Shown here: piece after piece, positions 10,900 to 23,500 of the stretch
Numbering within the stretch: position 1 is the stretch's first letter
How the letters are laid out: every line of letters begins with the position of its first letter
Assembly: GCA_010645155.1 (NCBI GenBank)
Contig: JAAGOF010000252.1
Location: forward strand, 220,662-284,661
Length of the DNA stretch: 64,000 bases
Reading direction: 5' to 3'
Source: Tigriopus japonicus
Taxonomy: Eukaryota; Arthropoda; Copepoda; Harpacticoida; Harpacticidae
The notes under the pieces: generated by a model
Databases searched by the model: none
Seen by the model: the letters and a program-made list of their open reading frames with translations, nothing else
Told to the model about the DNA's origin: nothing
Position numbers and translations under genes: made by a program

Positions 10900-13800
10900 G
10901 ACAAGGATGTTTGTAAGTCAGCCACAGGAACCTCGCCGCCCTGAAGGCTGCCATTTGGCTTGTTTATTGTTCCTGGTATATGGAAATAAGTCATGGGAAG
11001 TAAAAAAGGGTTTTGTAACGAAATTCAATTGTCCATAATGAACAAGGAGAAACAGAATAAGGGTCGAAATTGGAGCACCTTTATTCCTGACCAAGGACAT
11101 GGGTAAACTATATTGCCAATAGAAAACATTTTAAAGGTAGTACAAAACTGAAATTGAAAAGGCTACGTTCTTGACCTCTTTGCCGTTTATCCCATTACTA
11201 GTGGTCCTTAAGGAAGATTCAGAAGCAAACTAAGTAGAAGCAACTTTAGACTAAGGTAATAAAGACTAATGATAAAACTAATTGACGCATAACCTAAAAA
11301 ACGTACTGCAACACTAAGCAATGGGATTGTGAAGGGCAAATGTTTGCTGGATTGGAATTAAAACACTCCCAATCAAATGCCAAATGTCCTCTAGCGTCCT
11401 TAACACAAAGTGTTTTTACTTAACTACCAAGTTCATAAGCAACACAAGTGTTATTGAATTGAAAGTGTTCAACCGGGTTGGGTAATTTTATGTTTTTCTA
11501 ATACTTGAAAAGCAATGAAGGGTGGTATCATACTTAAGCAAAAAATATCTTCCTCTTGTCCTCTTTTCAGAGATTTGATGGCCAGGAAATCAATAAAAAG
11601 CCAAAGGAACAAGACGCAGAGCCTCATATTTTCTTTCTGTCCAACTGACCATTAAATCTCTAAAATTTAATTCATGGAATTACGTGTCTAAAGACTTTAA
11701 AGTTCTTGTTATTTTCCTTCTATTCGGGGATTCTTATGGTTGTTGAAATAATGAGATATAATCTAAAGAAAACGAAAGTCAAAATCGCCGTGAGTTATGA
11801 TGTACTGTGTTAATGGCAGAACGAGAATTTTTAAATCTCGTAAGGTCAAGGTGAGTTGTCAAAAGGAAAACTTGATATTTTTGGATCGTCTCCAAGTAAC
11901 CAAATTTTTGATAAATTACAAGTTATCCTAAGCAATTCATTCATGGGGAGATATTTCAAAGTTAACTCTTACATTCCTAAACAAAAAATGCATGACTCAC
12001 AAGTTCCTTTGCTGAAAGATGTTTAATAATTTTTAAACTCTTTGACAAAAGGAAAAAATAAATAAAAATTTGGATCAAAAAAGACCATGTTGCTCTTTTG
12101 GACATAATCAAAGATAACTTGTGCTTATGCAGATACCAACCCTGCAGAGTACCCCAATCCCGGTTCCCTTTTTATGAGAACATGAAATTATGTTAATTGG
12201 ATGGAGTCAGCTATTTTGTAAACAATAACCTTTCGTAGGATTGTTAAAAGGAGTGTCAAATGTCATGGCTCTTAGAATATAATTGATCCGGCAAAAAATC
12301 ATACCAAAAGTATTCAACCCAAGTAAAAGAGCATAGGCCCTTCCTTACGCCATTCAACTAGTGACCGGATTTTACGGGCTCCTTGGATTGGCAAACCGTA
12401 TTATCTTTAAACAAACTCATTTAAGATGGGGAAAAAAATATTTTGTTAAAAACCGGTTAAAAACACTTTAAGACAATTGACGATTCATGTTTGCAGACAT
12501 CAGTTCCAACTCCAAATTGATTCTTGTTTTTTAGGCCCGAATAACTACGAGATGAGCTCAAATCAAGCTGTGAATGAATTTTCTTGGTCAATTTAAGCCA
12601 ATAACCAAGGTGATTGGATCAGCAATCGGCCTCATCCACAAAAATATTTTGTCGTAAGATTTCAAGCCCTAGACCATCCTGAAACATTTTTTCAACGGTA
12701 ACAAAAAAAAAATTAGGAGTAATGAAATATGTCTTAAAGCCTCATGTTTGACCTGCCAATACCATCCATCATACAACATGACGTTTTGGTGATAATACGA
12801 CTTCCTGTTTTGAGGGATGAGGGTTCTTTTTTCGAAGTTCCCTTACAAATTTTCAAAAGCTTTTTGACCCTGATTATGCCCTCCTTCCCATGTCAATCAT
12901 GGTACTAGTACAGAGGCTTTCAAATTACAAAGCTCATGTCTCTGTTCCATTAAAATTCATCCTGTTTCTTCAGTTGGTCCAATTTGCCTTACATTTTCTT
13001 TTCATGCTCAATGGCTTTAAATGAAATGTATGCATTATTTTTCATGCTCAGGGCTCTGTTTTAAGCGGCAAAATAAAATTTTGGTTCTGAAATGCACGTT
13101 TTAGTTTTTTGATTAAATTATGCAATCTATGGCGTTTTTGATGAAAAAATACAATCTCTACTCTGAACAACACTTGGAACTTTGAGTCGACCGTCTTTCC
13201 TTGGCAAATAATTTGAGAAATTATAGGTTTCCTTGTCAGCCTAAATTACGAGTTACTCTAGATGGGTTCGAATGGGTTCTCTAGATAAAAATTTTGGCTT
13301 TTCTTTAAATACTTTTAGCAATTGAGTCACTCAAATCTTATTTAACCGTAGCTTGATCTCTTCAATCAGAAAAGAACGAAGATTGGCCCCTACACGTTCC
13401 TCATTTAAAAATCATGTAGAATTTGGAACTCGTTTTTTTTGCAAAATTTCCCAGTCAAACATTGAGCTTTTAAAAGACTGATTTCAATTTTACAAAGCCC
13501 TGATATATCTGATGAACTCACAAGTTTATTTACTGATTCCAAGCCATCTACCTGTAACATGCGATTGAATTTTTCAACGACTAAAAACTTTGCAAACCGA
13601 CTTCCTTAAATCAAAAAGTTCTACGTATTAAAAACAAATCAATATTGTTCCTCTGCATTGGAGCATGGCTTGCAGGCTATATAGATCTAAAAAATAATAA
13701 AAGATCAGCAATCATTGAACGACCAATTTTATCAATTGTATTCACTTTTTAGGAAGTATTACTATATTTTCTTCGTTAAAAATGGTTTTATAATTCTTCT

Positions 13801-14518
13801 GAATACGTTTGTTCTTTGTCAATTGTTATCCTACTGTGTGTCATTCCTAAATTTTCTTTTTCCCGAAGATTACGAAGATACATTTGCTATGTACTTTATT
13901 ACAAGGGATTAAAGATGAGAGAGACTACAAAGTACAATAGGATCGCTTTGTGAGTTTGTCCGTGCGATTTCTTGCATCAATCAAAAATTTATTTCAAATT
14001 TTGTAGAATTGTGTAGCATTTTATTGAATCATTTATGATATCATCATTCTAGAAATCAGACTTACAAACTTCAGTTTTTGAAAATTTGCCTGCGAAATGA
14101 CATTTAAAGGGGTTTTTAATTTGTTGGATAATTTTTTTAGTAAATATGTAAGTGACATCTTTTTCTCCTTGAAATGGCTTATCTCTTCTAAAAATTGAGT
14201 CAAAAAACACCTACAAGGCATCAATGATAATCATGACCTAAATATAGGTTAAACTGATTTTGACGATTTCATTTTAAAACCAGCAACATAATCCTTTCCC
14301 TAGTCATCAAACTTGATGAAAGGTACAAATTAACCTTTCTTCTCAAAGCCTGATTTTACGATCCATTCGTTGTTCGTCCTGTTTCCAAATCCTTGAAAAA
14401 AAGATAGAATAAGACTATGATTAAATGAGCGGACTCGGTTATGTTTCCTCAATTTGAGTTGGCATTGTATTACAAACATTAGTCAGAAAGTCAATTGGAG
14501 TGATGGATAGGAGCATGT
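10900..14518. other. No gene recognised: spacer downstream of PIX
   Basis: Strongly AT-rich with no frame above 70 codons that resembles a protein family. The PIX 3' UTR must begin just below 14519, but I see no convincing polyadenylation signal on the minus strand. Confidence 0.4.
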
Positions 14519-17500
14519 TTATTTGGAATTGTCTGAGCCCGCGTGAACGTTGAGGTTGAGATGCTTCATGACAATGTCCTCCAATCTTTTCCGAGCTGCA
14601 ATCTCTTCAGTGACCTTCTTCAAGACCTCACCATTTTGACGTCGAAGAATGACTACCTGATCTCGAATGGCATGAACCACATCCGCCACACTTCTGAAAG
14701 AGACATCAATTGAATTAGCCAACGTACTCTGTTTAATGCAGTCAAATCACGAGGCTCATTAAAAAAACCACGTTGTTCTGACATGTGCAGGAAGTGCTTT
14801 TTGGAAGGAAAAAGGAAAGATTGTGTCAACAAATAACAAACTGAGAATGGTTGACGTCAATTTTTGTGGAACCCCATCGTTTGGTTGTATCTTGGGAAAA
14901 TGTCACACTTAGACTTCCAAGATGACTAAAAACACCATTCATTATGCTACAGGGTGTTCAATCTTCCATGTGATTCACTCTGTCAAGATTGGACTTGTAA
15001 AGACACTAAATATTCAACAGAAAGGATTTATCTTTTTGCTAAATACACCTGTGCCTTTAACCTTGAGAATGGAGGAGAAATTGGTCCAAGGACATGACAT
15101 TGTCACCTATTTTTTCCCAGGGATTACTCCTCAGAGTTGAAATAAATGATTTATTTTCAACAAGAAAGTTCAACCAAATTAATTATTTCAACCCAATTTT
15201 TCTTGTACTTATACGTTATTACGTTACATATAACGGCGAAAAATTCGTAAAACAAGTAAAAATGTCAACTTCTCCAAATTGGGAGAAAACATGATGATTT
15301 TTCAAAGTTTTTTAATTTTATTTTTTCTTGGCGAAAATTCAAAGTTCCGCCTTTAAAACTTGGAAATTCGGATAACTTTCGTGTGGACTTGCGAAATTTG
15401 AATGCGCAACAACCTATTCTTAATAAACTGTAGAGTTTTATCTTAAAATCTGACTTGAAAATGACTTGAAAGATGGTATACATCGTATTATAGCTTTATC
15501 CTGGCCAAATGAGTCTTTGACGTTGTTAATGCAATTTAAGGTAGATCTGTGGAACTATTTATGCAGCTTCATCTATGCAAATGACGATATTTACCTGATG
15601 AGAAATTATCATAGATTGATCTATATTGGTCAATTGATAACCTGATTATGTGAATCGTGATTTTTTAAAATTACCTTGGGCATTCTATATCTTTTGCAGC
15701 ACCCTGTAAATGTCAGTGTTCTTGTTTTGAGGCCCTTCCAATGTAGTGGGTGGCTTTTTCCTAATTAACGGTACATGGGCCTTATTCAACATTATTTGGT
15801 CCCCAGAGACACCAACATACATCCACATGATCGTGAATGACAAGTTCCTAGGTTCACCAACAGAACCTTTCCAGGTTGATTTGAATAAAACGAACTTGAT
15901 CCCTAAGTTCTTGAATGCAAATGTGTCATTTATATCTTGTAACATAGTATTTCTTTCCGTTGAAAGTTGCGACCATGTGCTTTCTTTGACAAACAAATCA
16001 ACAATTTACTAAGAACCTATCTAGCTCTTAAACTAATGAGCTTTTCAATTCGATTCAATCCGAACTGATTAGATGGATTCCTTTCATGTGATGCCTTGAT
16101 GACTTAGTATCTGTATTCTCAGGATAATTGGAACATGCTATGGGCTTCTAGATTCCTTTGCAGTTCAGCAAGACCATCAGTGTTCAATGTTTCTACTTGA
16201 AAGATCAGAGAACATCTTCATCTTCAAAGTAGCTCAGACTCTTTCATTTCGAGAGTGACTCTGGCGATAAGACTTCTTATTTGACTTCCAAAACTACCAA
16301 GAGTCAACAATCTGTGGAACGAGCATTGATGGGAAGGAGTCTTTTTTCGGTGGAATAGTTTTCAAAGAAGGCATTGTTAGGAGTGTGTAGACTTATCACT
16401 AGCTAGAGAAGGAACATTTCATTTGGAAATAATAGGGAAAAAATATCATATTTAACTCATACTTTTCTTGAAGTCCACGGATTTGGTTGTTCTCTGCCTC
16501 AGGGATCATCTTGTCATCCTCAGCCAACAAAACAGGAGACATATCTGTGTGCACTGAAATAAGTTGAAATAGATGGAGAAATTAATGTACATTTAAACAC
16601 TCGAGACACTTTGAAATACTTTCTTCTTGGCACGTGAGAAACCTCATAAATATCTGACCTTGAAGGGTTTCTCTTCTTTGTGCAAATAAGGATTCATGTG
16701 GAAGTACAGGAAGTTCCCAATTTGCGTACATCTCTAGACAGTTTCAATTTGGATTCAAATTCATATTTCAGGATTGAAGCAACACGAACAAACATGGTTA
16801 CATACAAATAGCTTTCCAATGGAAAAGACAAAAAACATCTCCCTCAACGGCACCCGTTGAACTTTGACCTCATACTATTGAAGTAGCAACGAAACCCGAA
16901 TTCAGGCCAATGATGCTATTATATAAATGGCAGAGAGGGGGTCGTAAAACGTTTTTCAGCATTTCTTGGTGGTTTTCTTCACCGTGGTGGCCACCATGCC
17001 ACAACACCAATCTGAGGCCATGCCACTCTGACTGTGAGGACAATACTTGTTGTACTTTGACCCCGAGGACGATTCGTCGTCCTGGACCTCACTGCAAACA
17101 CATTTGAGTTTACTACTAGGCTTGCACGGAAGGCAGCCTGAACTTGTAAACAAAGCGGAATCACGCAACCCTCGGCCAGAACAGCCCAATGGGCAGGCTG
17201 AGGATTGAAGCAAGTGGCTGTCTTCATCATCACTTGGATGCATGTTTCGCCAATCTTGACTGAAAAGACTGCTCATTTCGTCGTGATTGGAGCCCAAAAG
17301 CCCGGATGTTTCGCGACTGGGAGCTTCATATGTATTTATAGAGTCAACGACTGCTCGTGTAAGTGAAAGAAACGAGTTAAACGGAAGAATGTTACCATAC
17401 AAAATCACAGGAGGACAGCAGGAAAATAGAAAACAAGATTGACATTAGTACACAAGTCATTTGAGCCAAGGCCAAAGAAACACACATGTAAAACTTGTAT

Positions 17501-20500
17501 AAGCTATTGTAGTGTCAACAAAGGTCTCCGTTGTTGTACTCTGACACTCAAGACCTTTCGATTTGTGTTTATCAAAGCCTTTGAAAGAAGATCTATGTCA
17601 GGCATATGAAGTACTCACTTGATCCGGCTTGAGTGTGACGTTTCGTGTTGGAGGTGCAATAGGCTTCAATAACCCTCAATATTTGCATATCTTCTTCGTA
17701 GGTCGTGTCAGCATTTGCTATGATAAAGAATTGCAATCAATGGCAACCCAGGCTTTGACGATAAGTAAATGACCACCAACCTTTTTTCTTAACGGTCCGT
17801 TTGCCATCGGGTGCTATGTAGGATCGGGTGGGCGGAGCCGGGCGGAGACAACTCATCTTCCACATGTAGCCTTTTCCTCCCACATTATGGGGTCTCTTAC
17901 TTTGGGAAGCTGGACTTTGTTGTTGGGATCCTCCAAGAGAGGATTTCTGAAAGGTCATGTTTTCAGTCATTAATAACTTAACACTGGACTTGTTCTCTTT
18001 AGGTTCATGCTTGAGAATGAGGTTAAATCAATTAGTCTTTAAGGGTCTTTGTACCGTCGTGTCTTGTGTTGGAGAACAAAATATGTTAGTACAACATGGA
18101 AGACATCAGGGCTCAAAAACGGTAAGCGATTAGTCCAAGCACAAAACTACGGCAGACAAAAACCCCTTGGACTAACCGACGTGCATTAAAAAAGTGGCCT
18201 CTGAGGGGGTCCATTGCCGAATTGCGCCTACACCCAAGTTTCATAAGGTCCATTTGCTTCGTAAGATCCATTGTCAAAGGACTCCTCTGAAAGTGTGGGA
18301 AGCTCCACTTTCATCCACCAATGAGCATACAAACAGTTCTTGAACACAATGCTCGGTTGTTTGCCAAGCTTGTTTCGCTTCGTTTCAAACTCGTTTGGAG
18401 GTGGAAGGACTCCATGATCGGAGTCGATGGACATGGATCCATTCGAATCAGAGTCAATGAAAGAGATGTTGGCATAGGTCTGCTTCAAAAGCTCCAGAGA
18501 TCGTTTCCGTTGAAGTGGAACCCGACGCAGACGCCACAAGATATCGTTTCCACCCGATGAAAAATGTTCATAACGCTCTTCTTCGGAGATTTGCTCAAAA
18601 CTATGATCCGTTGATTCATTACTAAGCTCTTTGACGGTTAACATCGCTAAGGAAGGATGTCTGGTTTCGTCCGGAAAAAGGTAAGGATTCGATCGGGATT
18701 TGCCGGAAAACCTCTTGCAAATATCACCCAACCCCGAATCTGAAGACGTATTACTCGATTTCTCCAAATTAGGCGTGATGGAGGACGCCATTGAGATCCG
18801 ATTCAAGTCAACTGTGGTCGCAGCCTTGACATTGGACATTGGGGTCTCGATCTCAACCAAATGCAAATTTCCTTCCAGTGACACTCTAGAATTCCTTCTG
18901 GACGGCATTGGTGTGCTCTCCAGACTGGCAATTTTGGGGCTCTCTTCCAATGGCTCGATGGAACATCTCCCAGCATCCATACTCAATTGACGGGTTAAAG
19001 TATGGCGTTTCAAGGCTTTCAAACGATCCGGCAAATTTCCAAACTCGTCGTAATCAATCAGAGTTGGCGGGCAAAATGGAATGTCCAAAGATCGTTCCGA
19101 AGGTGTTTTGTCGATCCATTTCAAGGAGTTCACTGAATCGGACTCGTCTCTAGATGAGATTGTATACGTCAATCGGCGAATGGCACAATCACTATGGATC
19201 TGTCGCAAAGAATTTGGAGGAACTAATCCAATGGACGGAGTAGTCATCAAAGAGCGTCTTTGTATCTGTTCTTCATTGTTCTGAAGGTGTCCCAATCGAC
19301 TCCAATTGGCTTTAGTGAGATCTAATTGCTTCACAGGAGTCGACCCACCGGAATTTGGCCGAGATTCAAAGATAGAAGAGCCCCCAGAATCAGTTTCGCC
19401 AACCGAATTGTAATCGTTCACTGCCAAGAAGATCTCGGAAATGCTAGAGGCCGTGGACTGTCGTAGGAATGGATTAAGCTCATTGGGGTATCCCTGATCC
19501 CGACCAGGTCGACAACTGACCGCACATTCGACCTTATTACCCCGGGTTTGAACCTTCGGGCAATGGTTTTGTTGCATGTATCGCTCGATGTGTTTTCGTT
19601 TAGTGTTTCGAGAAGACAATTCGTGAATTTGTGCAAACGTTAAATGCTTGGATGCGATGGCGTGACGAATCCATTGAGTCAGAAGAGCATATGGTGGTGA
19701 TGAAAGGCAAGAACTTACATGAGGAGGTGGAGTTGGATAGGATTGCATCGACGCAGATGACTTTCGAGCATGCTTGATTTGGGATTGGAGAAGCTCCACC
19801 CAAAATTGGGAATCAGGTTTGCTCTGACAGACCACAAAGATCCGATCGATCATGGCTCCCGTGATCTCAAATGCATTCTTGATGGTCTCGGTGTCTTCCA
19901 ATCGATTGACGGCAATTCCTGATAATGGAAGCTTGCCCTAAAACAAAAGATAACTTTTATTAAGATTTGGTTCAATAATTTTGGAACTAGTGCAAGACAA
20001 ACCTGGTAGATAAAAGCCGACATACGGGCAGAAACCGATAGGAGAACCAAATACTCAGGGAAGAGGACAAAATATCGATCTTTGTGCTCTTTACCAACGG
20101 CTACGGAACCCATGTGAACAATGTCTCCGAGATTGTGAATACTTTCTCCCTCCCAATCGCGGATGGTGCCGGTCAATACTTCCAATTCCAGCTCTTTTTG
20201 TCGGCGCAGTTTGGCACATTCAGCCTTTTTATGACAGAAAAATAATCATGAGTACAATTCAACATGACATACAACGATTTCATTGGTCATCTGTTATTAA
20301 AACCTTGCCATGGCAATCATTTTTTTTACTTTTCTTTGCTAAACCAGCTTAAAGAATTGCAAGTAATTCTAACCCATGACTTGGATTCTAAAGCAAGGTT
20401 TCGTGATGCTCTAAATTTGATAAATGTTGATTCCAAAGACCATAGACAACATGAACAACATGATGACAAAGAGGTCAATTAATGTGTCTTTCGTCATCAA

Positions 20501-23500
20501 TTCGGCGTTAGCATTTACTTTTCGTTTGCGCTCTTTCCGCACTTTAAAACGAACAAATATATTTCAAGTGGACGTTCCGACGTTGTACAATGAAAAATAT
20601 TTATATAAATATCCCATATTTGGATGATTTAGAGCCTTGAATTTTAGGATAGCTTCTGAGTTAAATAAACAAAATAGCGCCATGCAGATAATTCACGTTA
20701 CACAATGTCTGAGTATATTCATTAAAGACTCGTATATTTAGATTTCCAGGTCAACGTTCTGTGAAAAAACAATAACTCAATTAAATTTGGATCCTAAAAT
20801 GCTAACTTGAATTCACATTTTAAGCACTAATGCCAATGATCCTTAACCTAAAAAGTAACCAAATGCTTGCTTTCTTATTTTTTTTTTTGAGCAACTACGT
20901 ATACTAGAATTGTTTCTATTTTGATTGGCTACCACAACCCAAAGAAGGGATTTTTTGATTTTTTTGGGAAGATTAGGCGTTAACAAATGCTTCATTTTAG
21001 AAAAAGACGCCTATTTTCGTCCTTAATTGCCTTAATATGAATTTGAACAACACTAGTAGAGCTTTTTTTTACAAGTAATGTAACCACTTACCGCCACAGA
21101 TTTGTAGAACCCAATGGAACGTTGGGTGTCTCCACGATCGGGATGATCATCCTCAAAGTGTTGCTCTATTTCTTGAGCTACACCAGGATATTTCTCCAAG
21201 TGTCTGAATGGTTTAGACAAAGCCGTGGTCAAGACCATCAATCCGGGTTGAGATGCTCCATAGGCTGCATTTAGAATAGCGAATTTAGTTCCATGTTCCC
21301 ATTCAATAGAAAATATTGTTTAAATTGTACTTTATAGATGACTGAAAATTTTTTCAATCAAAGGTGAGAGTGAAGGTTAAGGTTTCAAAAGATTACTTGG
21401 CGTAAAGATTAGGGACCAAAATCGATTTTATTGCGTTCTAAAAATGCCTCTTCCTTCCCCTTTGCTATTCAAAGATGGGCACCTAGCCATAAAAAGTTGT
21501 CAATCATTTTAAGCTCCATGTTTTGTGGCTCAAAAGTTAGACCATCAAAATTGTGTGCATCGATTTTCGCATTATTGAGTGTGACATTTGCAAGCAAACA
21601 TAGAGTAACTTTGCTTTCAGACATGATTTTATTTTAAACTTTTAAGTTTAATTAGGTTGGAAAGGATAGAAGTTAAAAGTAAAGACGATTTTAGCAATTT
21701 GGGACAAAATGATATCCTATATAAAATAGATGAATTGGGTTAGAACCCTGTCATAAGAAAAAAACCATCAAGCTCTTCGCCCGTGTATGTTCTATTACAT
21801 TCTTACTACAGAAATATCTTTCTTCTTATTAAATCATTTATCTGAAGTGTCTTTGATTTTGACAACGACTTCGTAAAAGCCTACTCAATGAACAAGATCT
21901 AGTCTCATTTTTTGTGACAGTTGATGGATTCATGGCCCCATGAAAAAATGAAAATTGAGAAACAAACGTTAAATGAATGATTACCTTCCATGAACTTGTC
22001 AAGCTTTTCTCTGTATTTTTCCAAAATGCAAACGGCTCGTGGATGACTTTGCCAATACGTTCGATGAGCAGCTTTGACATTGGATCCGTGTTGCAAGAAG
22101 ATCTTGCCCAACTTCTGATCCCGCGGACCCAACCGACTCGTCTCCTCGATGGCCATATTCATGGACTTGTGCACATCTATGAGCTCCTCTAAATTGCCAA
22201 CGAGCTGACGAAATTCGTTGTCGGTTAACCTAAGGCATAGATAAATGAAAAGGTGTTTCGAGATTGTCTGCCACTAGTGAACAGCTTTCTCAAACATGGT
22301 AAAGCTACTGACAGTGTTCGCTCTAATCGTTTGTAACCATGGTGGATTTGGTGCTATAGTGAAGATGTGGCAGATTACAGATATTCATTTTGATGCCTTT
22401 TATTCAGCTGAACGTGGTCAACCTAGGAATTGGTGCCATTTTAATCAAGATCATGGCCAGATCTTGAATGTTTTGGGTGATTTTAATTGCGATTCACCTT
22501 GGCTCCTGGTAAATTCAGTTATTAAAGCCATGCAAGATATTGAACCCAATCCGGATTTCATTCTTTGGACGGGGGATTCATCCCCACATTACTCCAAACC
22601 CCATCCACCTTCAATGGATTATGTTCTTCACACAGAAAGACGGCTCACAGATTTGCTTCTGAGCTACTTCAATGGATCAAATACTCAAATCTTGCCGGTT
22701 TTAGGCAATCATGACACATCACCTGCCGGAAATTTTCCAGGTCAGATTTTATTGTTAGGTGACATGTTGTCGACAATAATTCAAATAGCTTGAGCGAACA
22801 AAAATTTAGTCAGTATAACGTTCCCCAAGTATACTGTAAGCCCTGCACCTGCATTTCAAACGCAACTTATTCCACGAAAGTATGCTTCCTGATCGTTACA
22901 ATGATTTTGGAAAAGTTGAGCTATTTGTCATATTGGGTTCCATGTTAATGTATTTAAGAAAAAATGAGGATTCCAAAATCAAGTCAAATTAATGATCCGT
23001 GAGTATGCTCTCACACTAACAACTCCGTTTCAAACACAACTGACCTAAGACTATACTTGAGCACAACTAAAGTGACTTGATCTTGCTTAAGTTCAAAGTC
23101 TCACTTTTTTGTATTAGCATGCGACCTTACCATACGACCAATTGTCAGTTAAACACTGAGGGTAAGCAAATGTTCTCAATGCACTCAGAGTACATTTGCT
23201 AATTTTGCAAACAACGCAGCTTTCAACGACCTTTGTCTTCAATCCAGACAATAGCACTTTTTACCGACGATTCAGAGAGGAAGGTCATTGGGACGCAATT
23301 CTCCCAACGAAGAATACCAAAATGGAATTCCAAGAATGCGGATATTACCATTACAAGTCACGAGGGCTAACATTTGTGGTTCTGAATACCAATCTGTACT
23401 ATAAAACAAATTTCACTGAAAGTGACCCCTGTCGACAACTACAATGGTTGGACGGTGTTCTTCAAGATACCAATCTCGCACCTCGATCTGTTATTTTATC

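Noticed and set aside
14948..15710. A 760-bp mariner-like element with TACAGGGTG ends
   Set aside because: Only about 9-10 bases of the two ends match, the interior shows no symmetry, and the minus-strand frame at 15685-15996 runs across the supposed right end.
15685..16012. Two antiparallel frames (103 and 88 codons)
   Set aside because: Neither shows a known motif. One must be a shadow of the other and both may be chance in this PIX intron.
18321..19284. Plus-strand frames opposite the PIX long tail
   Set aside because: The minus-strand frame is far longer, in phase with the PH domain and ends in a sensible motif.
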